Origin: Pseudomonadota bacterium
GTDB taxonomy: Bacteria; Pseudomonadota; Gammaproteobacteria; Xanthomonadales; SZUA-38
Assembly: GCA_039033415.1 (NCBI GenBank)
Contig: JBCCCR010000033.1
Coordinates: 1 to 64,000 of the forward strand
DNA: 64,000 nt
Direction: 5' to 3'
The notes under the pieces are model-generated. The model was not told the origin of the DNA and did no database searches. It worked only from the letters and a program-made list of their open reading frames with translations. The position numbers were made by a program, and so were the translations under genes. Below, piece after piece: positions 1 to 8,086 of this stretch (positions are counted from its first letter, which is position 1; each line of letters begins with the position of its first letter).

Positions 1-26
1 TGAACCACCCCGGGTTTCCTGGAGAC
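1..26 (+). repeat. Left terminal inverted repeat of the IS3-family element
   Basis: Begins TGAACCACCCCGGGTTTCC. It matches the reverse complement of 1287-1312 at 24 of 26 positions. Confidence 0.92.
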
Positions 27-50
27 TCCAAATGTTGAGAAACTGGAGTC

Positions 51-377
51 ATGAACAAGAAATCCCCCCGCTATTCCCCGGAAGTCCGAGAGCGAGCCGT
101 TCGTCTGTTTGAGGAAGCCCTGAAATACCATTCATCTCGCTGGGCGGCCACCAAGTCCGTTGCTGAGAAAATCGGCTGTACGACCGAGTCGCTGCGCCGC
201 TGGGTGAAACAAGCTGAGATCGACCAAGGCAAACGCGACGGCCTGAGCACGAGCGAGCGGCAAGAGCTGAAGGCCCTCAAGCGCGAAGTCAAAGAGCTGA
301 AAAGAGCCAATGAGATCCTAAAGACAGCATCGGCTTTTTTCGCCCAGGCGGAGCTCGACCGCCGGTTGAAGAAATGA
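51..377 (+). CDS. IS3-family transposase OrfA
   Basis: 108-residue DNA-binding subunit of an IS3-family transposase. The N-terminal half (about residues 5-60) reads as a helix-turn-helix of the HTH_Tnp_1 type ([13 protein letters not shown] ... TTESLRRWV). The C-terminal part (about 65-100) is a leucine-rich coiled coil ([19 protein letters not shown]) used for multimerisation. The stop overlaps the orfB ATG (ATGA at 374-377), and a T TTT TTC heptamer lies 34 bp before the stop, so an OrfAB fusion can be made by -1 frameshifting. The family assignment is firm; the IS group is not resolved. Confidence 0.93.
   Translation: MNKKSPRYSPEVRERAVRLFEEALKYHSSRWAATKSVAEKIGCTTESLRRWVKQAEIDQGKRDGLSTSERQELKALKREVKELKRANEILKTASAFFAQAELDRRLKK
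335..341 (+). other. Candidate -1 ribosomal frameshift site (T TTT TTC)
   Basis: In the orfA frame the codons here are TTT TTC preceded by T, which fits the X XXY YYZ slippery pattern. The orfB frame is open upstream of its own ATG back to a TGA at 311-313, so slippage here would give one OrfAB protein. IS3 elements are known to make their transposase this way; use of this heptamer is inferred. Confidence 0.6.
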
Positions 378-1273
378 TCGCTTACATCGATCAACACAAA
401 GATCGCTTTGGGGTCGAGCCGCTTTGCGCCCTGTTGCCGATCTCTTCCAGCAGCTACTACGACTACAAAGCGCGAGAAGCGGATCCAGACCTTCAGCCCA
501 ATCGTTGGCATCGGGACCAGGCGTTGAAGCCAGAGATCCAGCGGGTGTTCGATGAAAATCGCCAAGTCTATGGCGCTCGAAAGATCTGGAAGCAACTGCA
601 CCGAGAGTGCATTGCTGTGGCGCGGTGTACGGTTGAACGTCTGATGAAAGTCTTGGGGATCCAAGGCGTCGTGCGTGGCAAAGGCTGGAAGACGACGATT
701 CCTGACGAAGCAGCAGACCGACCGAGTGACCTAGTCAATCGGGCGTTTGTCGCTGACGGACCCAACCAGCTCTGGGTCGCCGATTTTACCTACGTGGCCA
801 CCTGGCAAGGTGTCGTCTTCACGGCGTTCATCATCGACGTCTTCAGCCGAATGATTGTCGGCTGGCGCGTCAGTCGAACGATGAAGACCGACTTGGTGAT
901 GGATGCATTGGAGCAGGCATTGCACGCACGACAGGTCGATGATGGCCTGATCCATCATAGCGACCGCGGCAGCCAGTACTTGTCGATCCGTTACACCGAG
1001 AGATTAGCAGAGGAAGGTGTGGTGGCATCAGTCGGTAGCGTTGGTGACTCCTACGACAACGCTCTGGCCGAAAGCGTCATTGGTCTGTACAAAGCCGAGC
1101 TGATCGAAAAGAAACGTCCCTGGAAAAACCTCAACTCGGTTGAATACGAAACCTTCAAATACGTAGACTGGTTCAATCACCGCCGGCTGATGGAGTCGCT
1201 CGGCGATGTGCCGCCCACGGAATTTGAACAGGACTTTTACGAGGCACAGAATGGTCAGGCCACAGCGGTCTGA
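374..1273 (+). CDS. IS3-family transposase OrfB (DDE integrase core)
   Basis: 299-residue catalytic subunit. An HTH_21-like segment (about residues 45-105) precedes an rve integrase core. The DDE residues are visible: Asp in WVADFTYV, Asp in HHSDRGSQY, and Glu in [16 protein letters not shown]. The C-terminus [16 protein letters not shown] is typical of the family. The gene overlaps orfA by 4 bp and is in the -1 frame, so it can be made by coupling or as a frameshift fusion. No inactivating lesion is visible. Confidence 0.95.
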   Translation: MIAYIDQHKDRFGVEPLCALLPISSSSYYDYKAREADPDLQPNRWHRDQALKPEIQRVFDENRQVYGARKIWKQLHRECIAVARCTVERLMKVLGIQGVVRGKGWKTTIPDEAADRPSDLVNRAFVADGPNQLWVADFTYVATWQGVVFTAFIIDVFSRMIVGWRVSRTMKTDLVMDALEQALHARQVDDGLIHHSDRGSQYLSIRYTERLAEEGVVASVGSVGDSYDNALAESVIGLYKAELIEKKRPWKNLNSVEYETFKYVDWFNHRRLMESLGDVPPTEFEQDFYEAQNGQATAV

Positions 1274-1286
1274 CTCACACCAAACG

Positions 1287-1312
1287 GTCTCCGGAAAACC
1301 CGGGGTGGTTCA
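1287..1312 (-). repeat. Right terminal inverted repeat of the IS3-family element
   Basis: Read on the minus strand it starts TGAACCACCCCGGGTTTTCC, matching the left end except at positions 18 and 20. Confidence 0.92.
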
Positions 1313-1818
1313 TCAATTCGGACTGTTGAGTCGAGACCCACACAATGTAAGGCTTGAATTAGGGGGGGCGGTCATACCCAACAACCTTCATTCAAATGGG
1401 GTGGGGCGCATGCTGCGAAAGTTGACGATCTTGTGGTCATGAGAGTTTGAGGAACGGCACCGGCTGCGGTGTATACAGCGAAAATTACTACAAGGAAATC
1501 TCGATTAACATACCTGTGGCCAAATGATGCCCATAGAGTTCGACGACACGTGCTGGCTTTGGGCGAGGATTGCGTTCGTCGAGCGATAGAAGGCTGTCGA
1601 ATCTGACGCGTTGCACACTACAGCAAAAGCTTCGAGTGGAATTGGGAAGTCAGTGAGTCGAGCAGTTTTCCTGCTACACGAGACCTGGGAATGAAGAGAA
1701 TCGGTCATAAGGTGCCAAATTGGTGGTCTGAGGCCGAGCTCTGCCTGTGCAAGAACATGCTCGGGCCCCAAAAAAACTATTAGGAATTTAGTTTAAGGCA
1801 CTAAAAAATAGAAGTATT
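1313..1818. other. Gene-free, less GC-rich stretch between the IS and tRNA-Pro
   Basis: About 500 bp with no reading frame I would support. An 88-codon minus-strand frame at 1505-1771 has no recognisable domain and atypical composition. The stretch is visibly richer in A/T than the rest of the window, especially 1768-1818. It touches the 3' end of tRNA-Pro. This is what an old island edge or degraded mobile DNA looks like, but no direct repeat of the tRNA end is visible inside the window. Confidence 0.5.
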
Positions 1819-1895
1819 TGGTCGGAGTGAGAGGATTCGAACCTCCGGCCCCTGCCTCCCGAAGGCAGTGCTCTACCAGGCTGAGCTACACTCCG
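1819..1895 (-). tRNA. tRNA-Pro(CGG)
   Basis: On the minus strand the gene runs from CGGAGTG (acceptor 5' arm) to CACTCCGACCA, with CCA encoded (77 nt). The anticodon arm is CTGCC-TTCGGGA-GGCAG, giving anticodon CGG, which reads the proline codon CCG. The T arm carries the usual GTTCGAATCC. The layout matches enterobacterial proK closely. A poly-T tract (AAAAAA on the plus strand near 1803-1808) follows the 3' end. The 3' end faces the IS-bearing region. Confidence 0.97.
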
Positions 1896-1940
1896 ACCGA
1901 TGTTACCTAGAGAGCCAGGCGGCCCTCACGCGGGAGCCGA

Positions 1941-1970
1941 ATTGTACGTTACGGCATTACCGCGGTGCAA
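1941..1970 (-). promoter_or_regulatory. Predicted sigma-70 promoter of tRNA-Pro
   Basis: On the minus strand TTGCAC (1965-1970) and TACAAT (1941-1946) are 18 bp apart. A GC-rich stretch follows the -10 box, as expected of a stable-RNA promoter. The -35 box overlaps the first candidate GTG of the divergent gene at 1965. Confidence 0.65.
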
Positions 1971-3542
1971 CGGGGCGCTATACTCGCGGCCTTCTCGAAA
2001 ACTGACCTTCCCGTGACCTATTCAACAGGAATTGCGGCCAGCTCTGAGTTGGCGGCTAACGCGGCCGTTCGGCTGGTAGAGCAGGGCGGAAATGCGGTTG
2101 ATGCTGCCATCGGCGCGGCGCTGATTTCCGCGATCTCTGAGCCTGGCATGGTGGCGCTTGGGTCCGGTGGCTATATCGTTGTGTGGCCACCTGATGGGCC
2201 GCCCGTGTCGATCGATGGTGGCGTTGAAATGCCCGGGCGTGGATTACCGCAGGAGCGCTTTGGGCGCGGTGCTGAGAAGGTCCATCTGGACTATATCGGC
2301 GGCTGTGAGGCGTTGGTGGGTGCGGGTACGGTCGCCACGCCGGGCACTTTGGCGGCCTTTGCGGAGGCGTCCCGTCGCTATGGTGTGCTGCCATGGCGAG
2401 AGCTGATCCAGCCGGCGATTGAACTGGTGCGGGCAGGCTTTCCGATGGGCGCGCCGTCTTACCGCTACCTGAGCGCAAGCCATGAACTGATCTTCGGGCG
2501 CGAACCGCAAAGTTTTGCCGCGCTCCACGACGACGATGGTGAGCTTCTGCCGGTTGGGGCGCTAATTCATATCCCCGAGCTGGGCGACAGTCTGGAACTG
2601 ATTGCTATGGAGGGCGTGGAGGCCTTCTACCAGGGAGACCTGGCAGTGGCAATCGCCAGCGATATTGAAGCGGCAGACGGTATTCTGAGGCGGGCGGATC
2701 TGGCCGCCTACGAAGCGCGGGTTTCGGAGCCCATGGCATATGAGCTCGGCCCGTGGCAGCTCGCTTCTGCGGCTCCGTCAGCGATCGGCGGAGCAGTGCT
2801 GGGCGTGATGGTGCATCGCAGCGGGGAGCTGATGGCGAACGACAAGCCCTGGAGCGATGATTGGGTGCGCCATGTGGTTCACATTCAAAACGAGGTGTTG
2901 AGCTTCCGCTATCAAGAGCTGGATTTGACGCCGGAATTCAGCGCGCTGGCCCGGTCCTATTTCGACGCTGCTTTGGCCGGTACGTCGACAGCGGCCACTG
3001 ACTCAGCGAGCACCGTACACAACAGCGTGGCGGACGTCAGCGGCCTGTCTTGCGCAATTACCATTTCGGCTGGCTACGGCTCCGGCGTGATGCCAGCCGG
3101 TACCGGTATCTGGCTCAACAACTGTCTCGGTGAGTTGGAGCTTAACTGCACCGGCTTCCATGCCTTGGCGCCCGGTAGTCGGCTTCTGTCGAATATGGCA
3201 CCCACGGTTGGCAGGTCCAGCACCGGCGGTATCCTGTCCATGGGTTCTCCTGGCTCCGGCAGGATTACCACCGCCCAATACCAGACCCTTATCAACCTGA
3301 TCCTCGCCGAATGGCCGCTGGACCAGGCGATCGCCCATCCAAGGCTCCATCTGGCTCACGCCGGCGCTTTCCCGCAAGTGCACGTGGAGCCCGGGGTCAA
3401 AACCTTTACTGGCAATCTGGAGTGGAAGCCGGTCGAGCGCCTGGATACCTATTTCGGCGGAGTGGGCGCCGTGCGCATCGAAAACGACCAGATCGAAGCG
3501 GCAAGGGACCCGCGGCGATCAGGGGCCGTTGCGCGAGCCTGA
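1965..3542 (+). CDS. Gamma-glutamyltransferase family (Ntn-hydrolase) protein
   Basis: 525-residue member of the GGT family, whose members self-cleave and use a new N-terminal Thr to act on gamma-glutamyl or related amides. The N-terminal family signature is present (ELAANAAVRLVEQGGNAVDA). The processing threonine is about residue 350 (STVHNSVADVSG, aligned with the TTH motif of classical GGT). GGVEMPGRGLP stands where classical enzymes have an Arg-containing motif that binds the gamma-glutamyl carboxylate, so the substrate may differ. No signal peptide is evident, so a cytoplasmic enzyme is likely. The GTG at 1965 sits in the tRNA promoter; GTG 2013 (VTYSTGIAASS) is a better family start, giving 509 residues. 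Confidence 0.85.
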   Translation: MQRGAILAAFSKTDLPVTYSTGIAASSELAANAAVRLVEQGGNAVDAAIGAALISAISEPGMVALGSGGYIVVWPPDGPPVSIDGGVEMPGRGLPQERFGRGAEKVHLDYIGGCEALVGAGTVATPGTLAAFAEASRRYGVLPWRELIQPAIELVRAGFPMGAPSYRYLSASHELIFGREPQSFAALHDDDGELLPVGALIHIPELGDSLELIAMEGVEAFYQGDLAVAIASDIEAADGILRRADLAAYEARVSEPMAYELGPWQLASAAPSAIGGAVLGVMVHRSGELMANDKPWSDDWVRHVVHIQNEVLSFRYQELDLTPEFSALARSYFDAALAGTSTAATDSASTVHNSVADVSGLSCAITISAGYGSGVMPAGTGIWLNNCLGELELNCTGFHALAPGSRLLSNMAPTVGRSSTGGILSMGSPGSGRITTAQYQTLINLILAEWPLDQAIAHPRLHLAHAGAFPQVHVEPGVKTFTGNLEWKPVERLDTYFGGVGAVRIENDQIEAARDPRRSGAVARA

Positions 3543-3569
3543 GGTTCTTACACCGACGTTCACGGAATT

Positions 3570-4451
3570 TTGCTTGCCACGGCCCCTGGCTGCGGTACCA
3601 TTTCGCGTCTTATCGCAACCGAAACCTGCCCGTTGGACGCCGAAATCATCACCGCTGACACCTTTCTCGAACCTGGGGAGCCAGGGCCATTCGACTGCCT
3701 GCATCCCGAGTCCGAGTCGAACGTGGTGCTGATCTGTGACCATGCCAGCAAGCGGATTCCCAACGCGTTGGACGACCTGGGGCTGGAATACCAAAACCGT
3801 GAACGTCATATCGCCTGGGATATGGGCGCTGGCCCGCTGACGCGCTACCTGTCGCGGCGGCTTGGGGCCGTGGCGGTCCTGGCGAACTACTCGCGCCTGG
3901 TGATGGACCTTAATCGCAATCCTGACTCCGATGATGCCTATCCCTCGGTGAGCGATATTACGGTTGTTCCCGCGAATCAAAACCTCTCGCCGGAGGCGCA
4001 GGCCATTCGCCGTGCGGCGCTGTTTGATCCTTATCACAACGCTATCGAGACGCAGCTGGATGCCGTGCGCGCCCGAGGCGTCTGTCCGGCGCTGGTGGCG
4101 ATTCACAGCTACACCCAGGAGCTGCTGTCCGGCGGGGGAGAGCGGCCGTGGCATATCGGTGTGCTCTACGACAAAGACGTTCGCATTGCTCACCGGCTGA
4201 TCGAGTCGCTGAGCCGCAACCCGCTGGTTGAGGTGGGAGACAACGAACCTTACTCGGGCACGCACTATCACGACTATTCGATTGACACCCATGGCGAAGC
4301 CGCGCGGATTGCGTGTTGCGGCATCGAGGTGCGTCAGGACCTGCTGGCGACGCGTGAGAGTTTTAACCAGTGGGCGACAATCTTGGGCGATGCGCTGGCC
4401 GAAACGCTGGCTGATCCCGTCATCTACGAATCCACCTGCGCGAAAGTTTAA
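3570..4451 (+). CDS. N-formylglutamate amidohydrolase family protein
   Basis: About 293 residues, assigned to the N-formylglutamate amidohydrolase family (FGase), zinc-dependent amidohydrolases. Family blocks seen: NVVLICDHASKRIP (about residue 51), AWDMGAGPLTRYLSRRLGA, SRLVMDLNR, ALVAIHSYTQ and the C-terminal HGEAARIACCGIEVRQDLL. It starts 27 bp after the GGT-like stop, so the two are probably co-transcribed. Both would act on glutamyl or acyl-glutamate amides. The TTG at 3570 lacks a clear ribosome-binding site and the domain begins near residue 40, so the real start may be later. Histidine degradation uses this family, yet the neighbour here is histidine synthesis; true substrate unknown. 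Confidence 0.8.
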   Translation: MLATAPGCGTISRLIATETCPLDAEIITADTFLEPGEPGPFDCLHPESESNVVLICDHASKRIPNALDDLGLEYQNRERHIAWDMGAGPLTRYLSRRLGAVAVLANYSRLVMDLNRNPDSDDAYPSVSDITVVPANQNLSPEAQAIRRAALFDPYHNAIETQLDAVRARGVCPALVAIHSYTQELLSGGGERPWHIGVLYDKDVRIAHRLIESLSRNPLVEVGDNEPYSGTHYHDYSIDTHGEAARIACCGIEVRQDLLATRESFNQWATILGDALAETLADPVIYESTCAKV

Positions 4452-4469
4452 ACGCCTGGTCTAGGCGTT
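4451..4469 (+). terminator. Stem-loop at the end of the FGase-like gene
   Basis: AACGCCT-ggtct-AGGCGTT is a perfect 7-bp stem with a 5-nt loop directly at the stop codon. The following bases are only moderately T-rich, so termination may be weak. Confidence 0.5.
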
Positions 4470-4484
4470 GTGTGTTGTTGCCTT

Positions 4485-4512
4485 TTGTATTAATGTACTA
4501 ACACGCTATTAC
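4485..4512 (+). promoter_or_regulatory. Predicted promoter of the histidine operon
   Basis: TTGTAT (4485-4490) and TATTAC (4507-4512) are 16 bp apart. The start codon is GTG at 4524 with no Shine-Dalgarno sequence in the few bases left, so the first message may be leaderless or nearly so. The -10 region lies inside the palindrome 4492-4515. Confidence 0.45.
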
Positions 4513-4515
4513 ATT
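4492..4515. promoter_or_regulatory. Palindromic operator, probably bound by the TrpR-family regulator
   Basis: Half-sites AATGTACTA and TATTACATT are separated by 6 bp; 8 of 9 positions are complementary. The site overlaps the predicted -10 box immediately before the regulator gene, the position expected for autorepression. Length and symmetry suit a dimeric TrpR-fold protein. Binding is inferred. Confidence 0.6.
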
Positions 4516-4523
4516 ATTACATC

Positions 4524-4838
4524 GTGAAAGACCACCCAGGACAAGATCCCGAGCTGCTGGAAACGGCGCGCACCGAGTTGTGTGAGGTGCTTTCGCGCCT
4601 GGGCAGCGCGGCAGAGATTCAGGCGTTTTTGCAGGATCTGTGCACCCCGGCTGAGCTGGAGGCCATGGTGGACCGGTGGCGGGTTGTGCCGCTGCTCAAA
4701 GAAGGGCGGCCCTACCGCCAGATTCACGATTTAACCGGCGTCAGCGTGACCACCATCGGTCGCGTTGCCCGGTTTTTGGATACGGGAAACGGAGGCTACG
4801 AAACCGCTTATGCAAAGCTCGCTCGCTACCAGCGATAA
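4524..4838 (+). CDS. TrpR-family (YerC/YecD, HisR-like) regulator of histidine biosynthesis
   Basis: 104 residues of the TrpR superfamily, YerC/YecD branch. Seen: LCTPAELEAMVDRWRVVPLL followed by the helix-turn-helix GRPYRQIHDLTGVSVTTIGR and a final helix. TrpR-fold proteins bind palindromic operators as dimers with a small co-effector. As first gene of the his operon, overlapping hisG by 29 bp and preceded by a near-perfect palindrome, it most likely represses the operon in response to histidine supply. That role matches the regulator proposed for this family in other bacteria; the effector is inferred. Start is GTG 4524. Confidence 0.85.
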   Translation: MKDHPGQDPELLETARTELCEVLSRLGSAAEIQAFLQDLCTPAELEAMVDRWRVVPLLKEGRPYRQIHDLTGVSVTTIGRVARFLDTGNGGYETAYAKLARYQR

Positions 4839-5724
4839 CCGTCTGAAAATTGCAGTGCAGAAGTCAGGCCGGCTGGCAGACAAGTCGTTTGCCCTGCTGG
4901 AACGTTGCGGTCTGACCTTTTCGCGCAGCAAAGACAAACTCTTTTGTTACGGCCGGAACGTGCCGGTCGATGTGCTCCTGGTGCGGGATGACGATATCCC
5001 CCAGCTGCTTGTGGACGGTGTCTGTGATCTGGGTATCGTCGGCGAAAACGTCAGTGAGGAGCAGCGCCTGGTGCGAAGCGCTCGTGGCGACACGGCGGAT
5101 TACACCACGTTGAAGAAGCTGAGCTTCGGCACCTGTCGGCTGTCGCTGGCGATTCCGGAGCTGCAGGAATACACGGGCCCGGCGAGCCTGGACGGTAAGC
5201 GAATCGCGACCAGCTACCCGGGACTGACCAACAAATATCTGAAGGACAACGGCGTCAACGCGCGCGTTGTTCATCTGTCTGGCTCGGTCGAGATTGCGCC
5301 AAGCATGGGCACGGCGGACGTGATCACCGATCTGGTGTCCACCGGCACCACGCTGCGCGCTAATCACCTGAAAGAAGCCGAGGTGATCATGCGGTCCACC
5401 GCCGTGCTGCTGAAGTCCGCCAGTCCGCTGGCTGAAGGGCTGGAGCCTGTGCTGGCCCGTCTGCTCGCTCGAATTGACGGTGTGTTGGAGGCCCAGGAGA
5501 GCAAGTACGTGATGCTCCACGCGCCGGCTGACAAGGTGGCGCAGATTCGACGCATTCTGCCGGGTGCTGAGTCCCCCACCGTCCTGAAGCTGGAGGGCAA
5601 CGACGACCGCGTGGCGGTACACGCCGTTTGCCGCGAGACGGTGTTTTGGGAACATCTGGAAGAGCTGAAAGCGGCCGGCGCCAGCGCGGTGCTGGTGCTG
5701 CCGGTGGAGAAGATGCTGGCATGA
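4810..5724 (+). CDS. hisG: ATP phosphoribosyltransferase
   Basis: First committed step of histidine synthesis: ATP plus PRPP gives phosphoribosyl-ATP. Long-form HisG (304 residues from ATG 4810) with the N-terminal LKIAVQKSGRL, central DLGIVGENV, the PRPP-binding loop MGTADVITDLVSTGTTLR, and a C-terminal ACT-like regulatory domain (about 225-304), which in this class confers feedback inhibition by histidine. It needs no HisZ. ATG 4810 gives the family N-terminus and follows GGAGG at 4791-4795; a longer frame exists but is not family-like. It overlaps the regulator by 29 bp and hisD by 4 bp. Confidence 0.97.
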   Translation: MQSSLATSDNRLKIAVQKSGRLADKSFALLERCGLTFSRSKDKLFCYGRNVPVDVLLVRDDDIPQLLVDGVCDLGIVGENVSEEQRLVRSARGDTADYTTLKKLSFGTCRLSLAIPELQEYTGPASLDGKRIATSYPGLTNKYLKDNGVNARVVHLSGSVEIAPSMGTADVITDLVSTGTTLRANHLKEAEVIMRSTAVLLKSASPLAEGLEPVLARLLARIDGVLEAQESKYVMLHAPADKVAQIRRILPGAESPTVLKLEGNDDRVAVHAVCRETVFWEHLEELKAAGASAVLVLPVEKMLA

Positions 5725-7019
5725 AGCGCGTTGTTTGGAGCGAGTTGAGCGAAACCGAGCAGGAAGAGGCGCTTGCGCGGGCACCCTCAACGAGCAGCCC
5801 AGAGCTGGTGTCGGGCGTGTCGTCCATTATCGAGCGAGTGCGCAAGGATGGCGATACCGCGCTGCGCGAACTGACGCAGCAGCTCGACGGCATCGCTGAG
5901 CCGGTGCTTAAAGCTGACCAGGCGGATTTTCTCGCAGCGAAAGACTCGTTGGACTCTGAGGTGTCCCAGGCGCTCGATCAGGCCATCAGCCGCGTCGAAG
6001 AATTTCACGCTGCCTGTCAGGGCAGCGACGTGGGCTGCGACGTTGACGGCGTGCGCTGCGAACGGGTGATACGGCCGATACAAACGGTTGGGCTATACGT
6101 GCCCGCCGGCAGTGCGCCACTGCCCTCGACCACGGTGATGCTCGGCGTTCCCGCGCGCCTCGCCGGCTGCCCTCGGGTGGTGCTGTGCAGCCCGCCCGGG
6201 CCTGACGGCAAGGTCAACGCCACGGTGCTGGCGGCGGCTGAAAGGCTCGGCATCAGCGAAGTGTTTGCCGTCGGTGGCGCGCAGGCGATTGCCGCGATGG
6301 CCTATGGCACTCAGAGTGTGCCTCGCTGCGACAAGCTGTTTGGTCCTGGCAACGCGTGGGTCACGCAGGCCAAGCAGCAGGTCAGTCAGGACGCGGGTGG
6401 GGCGAGTATCGACATGCCGGCTGGACCATCCGAGGTCATGGTGGTCGCTGACGCGTCATCCAATCCGGTGTTTGTTGCGAGCGACCTGCTGTCGCAGGCG
6501 GAACATGGCCCCGACTCGCATGTGGTGCTGGTCGCGCTCGACGAGACTACGGTTACAGCCACAGAGGCCGCGCTGGAGGAGCAGCTAGCGCGCTTGCCGC
6601 GTGCTGACGTGGCTCGCCAGGCGCTGAGTCACAGTGTCTCGGTAGTGGTGAGCAGCCGCGAACAGGCCCTCGAGGTCGTCAACGCCTACGCAGCGGAACA
6701 TTTGATCCTGCAGATTGACGCGCCGCGCGATCTGCTCGCCGGCGTGAACACCGCAGGTTCAGTGTTCCTCGGGGCCTACACGCCGGAGTCGCTGGGTGAC
6801 TACTGCAGCGGCACCAATCACGTGCTCCCGACCTACGGGTTCGCCCGGGCCTACAGCGGCGTCAGCGTCGACAGTTTCCAGATCCGGATGACGGTCCAGG
6901 AGGCCAGCCAGCAGGGGCTCCAAGCGATTGGTCCGGTAGCCATCACGCTGGCAAGGGTCGAGGGGCTGGAAGCACACGCTCAGGCGGTCGCCCTCCGACT
7001 GGAGACCCTCGCGTCGTGA
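5721..7019 (+). CDS. hisD: Histidinol dehydrogenase
   Basis: Last two steps of histidine synthesis: NAD-dependent oxidation of histidinol to histidine, zinc-dependent. 432 residues, close to the E. coli length. Family blocks seen: TVGLYVPAGSAPLPST, GGAQAIAAMAYGT, the GPGNAWVTQAKQQV region, SIDMPAGPSEVMVVAD, LLSQAEHGPDSH and the C-terminal YCSGTNHVLPTYGFAR that includes substrate and zinc-site residues. ATG 5721 overlaps the hisG stop (ATGA). The stop overlaps hisC by 4 bp, so translation is probably coupled. Confidence 0.97.
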   Translation: MKRVVWSELSETEQEEALARAPSTSSPELVSGVSSIIERVRKDGDTALRELTQQLDGIAEPVLKADQADFLAAKDSLDSEVSQALDQAISRVEEFHAACQGSDVGCDVDGVRCERVIRPIQTVGLYVPAGSAPLPSTTVMLGVPARLAGCPRVVLCSPPGPDGKVNATVLAAAERLGISEVFAVGGAQAIAAMAYGTQSVPRCDKLFGPGNAWVTQAKQQVSQDAGGASIDMPAGPSEVMVVADASSNPVFVASDLLSQAEHGPDSHVVLVALDETTVTATEAALEEQLARLPRADVARQALSHSVSVVVSSREQALEVVNAYAAEHLILQIDAPRDLLAGVNTAGSVFLGAYTPESLGDYCSGTNHVLPTYGFARAYSGVSVDSFQIRMTVQEASQQGLQAIGPVAITLARVEGLEAHAQAVALRLETLAS

Positions 7020-8086
7020 GCGTGCTGGATCTCGCACGGCCCGAAATCCGCGAGCTCGCGCCTTACGCGTCAGCGCGTTCGATCGCAGGAATCTCGCCGG
7101 TAACGTTGAACGCCAACGAGTCGCCCTGGGCCGCCCCCGGCGATTCCACCGGAAAACTCAACCGCTATCCGGATCCGCAACCGGTGGCGTTGGTCGGCGC
7201 CATCGCTGAGCACTTTGCCGTCGAGACCTCCCAGGTGCTGGTGACGCGAGGTAGCGACGAGGCGATTGACCTGCTCATCCGGGCGTTTTGCGCAGCCGGG
7301 CGTCATGCGGTAATTCAGTGCCCCCCGACGTTTGGGATGTACGCCATTTCGGCGCGGATTCAGGACGCCAGGGTCTGCAACGTGCCGCTGCTGGCTGATG
7401 AGGGATTTGGCCTGGATCTGCCGGGTCTTGAGCTGGCCGCCGAGGATCCGGCCGTACGGCTGGTCTTCCTATGCCGACCCAACAATCCCACCGGTTCCAT
7501 GTACGGGGCCGAGGGCATACGGAACCTGTGCCGACAGCTCGCTGAGCAGGCGCTGGTGATTGTGGACGAGGCTTACATGGACTTCGCCTCTGAGCCGTCC
7601 ATGGCGAGGGATCTGGAAGGCCTGCCAAACCTGGCGGTGCTGCGGACCTTTTCGAAAGCCCATGCGCTGGCGGGCGCCCGCTGTGGCTGTTTGCTGGCCG
7701 ACGCTGACGTGATCAGCCTGCTAAAGCGGATCCTCGCGCCATACCCGCTCCCAACCGCCACCATCGACGCGGCGCTAAAGGCGCTCGAGCCCGACAACCT
7801 GGCGGCCACGCAAAGGCAGACCCGCATGCTCAACGAGGGCAGGGCGGTGTTGGCCCGCGTGCTGGAGGAGCTGCCGTATGTGCGGCAGCAGTGGCCCAGC
7901 GAGGCGAACTTCATTCTGCTAAGGGTGGACGACGGGCCCGCGCTGTGTGACTGGCTGGCAGGTCAGGGCGTTTTGGTGCGCAACTTTCACAGCAACCCGG
8001 TTCTTAAGAACTGCCTTCGAATCAGCATCGGCAGCCCGCCGGAAAACGCCCGGCTCACGCAGTTGCTCAAGGCGTACACGCCATGA
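7016..8086 (+). CDS. hisC: Histidinol-phosphate aminotransferase
   Basis: PLP-dependent transfer of an amino group from glutamate to imidazole acetol phosphate. 356 residues, fold-type I aminotransferase. Seen: LNANESPWAAPG near the N-terminus, RPNNPTGSMY, the VDEAYMDFA motif with the Asp that contacts PLP, and the PLP lysine in RTFSKAHALAGARCG. GTG 7016 overlaps hisD by 4 bp, and the end overlaps hisB by 4 bp. Order and length match the his operon of related gammaproteobacteria. Confidence 0.97.
   Translation: MSVLDLARPEIRELAPYASARSIAGISPVTLNANESPWAAPGDSTGKLNRYPDPQPVALVGAIAEHFAVETSQVLVTRGSDEAIDLLIRAFCAAGRHAVIQCPPTFGMYAISARIQDARVCNVPLLADEGFGLDLPGLELAAEDPAVRLVFLCRPNNPTGSMYGAEGIRNLCRQLAEQALVIVDEAYMDFASEPSMARDLEGLPNLAVLRTFSKAHALAGARCGCLLADADVISLLKRILAPYPLPTATIDAALKALEPDNLAATQRQTRMLNEGRAVLARVLEELPYVRQQWPSEANFILLRVDDGPALCDWLAGQGVLVRNFHSNPVLKNCLRISIGSPPENARLTQLLKAYTP

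Larger units (their letters stand above)
1..1312 (+). mobile_element. IS3-family insertion sequence, apparently complete
   Basis: The element is bounded by 26-bp terminal inverted repeats (1-26 and 1287-1312, 24 of 26 positions matching) that start TGAACCACCCCGGG. It encodes two overlapping reading frames, orfA (51-377) and orfB (374-1273), as is usual for the IS3 family. Both frames are intact, so it may be active. The window begins exactly at the left terminus, so the target duplication cannot be checked. It lies about 500 bp from the 3' end of a tRNA gene, a typical place for accessory DNA. Confidence 0.93.

Noticed and set aside
1505-1771. 88-codon minus-strand frame between the IS and tRNA-Pro
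   Set aside because: No recognisable domain, no ribosome-binding site, and it lies in atypical DNA next to an IS.
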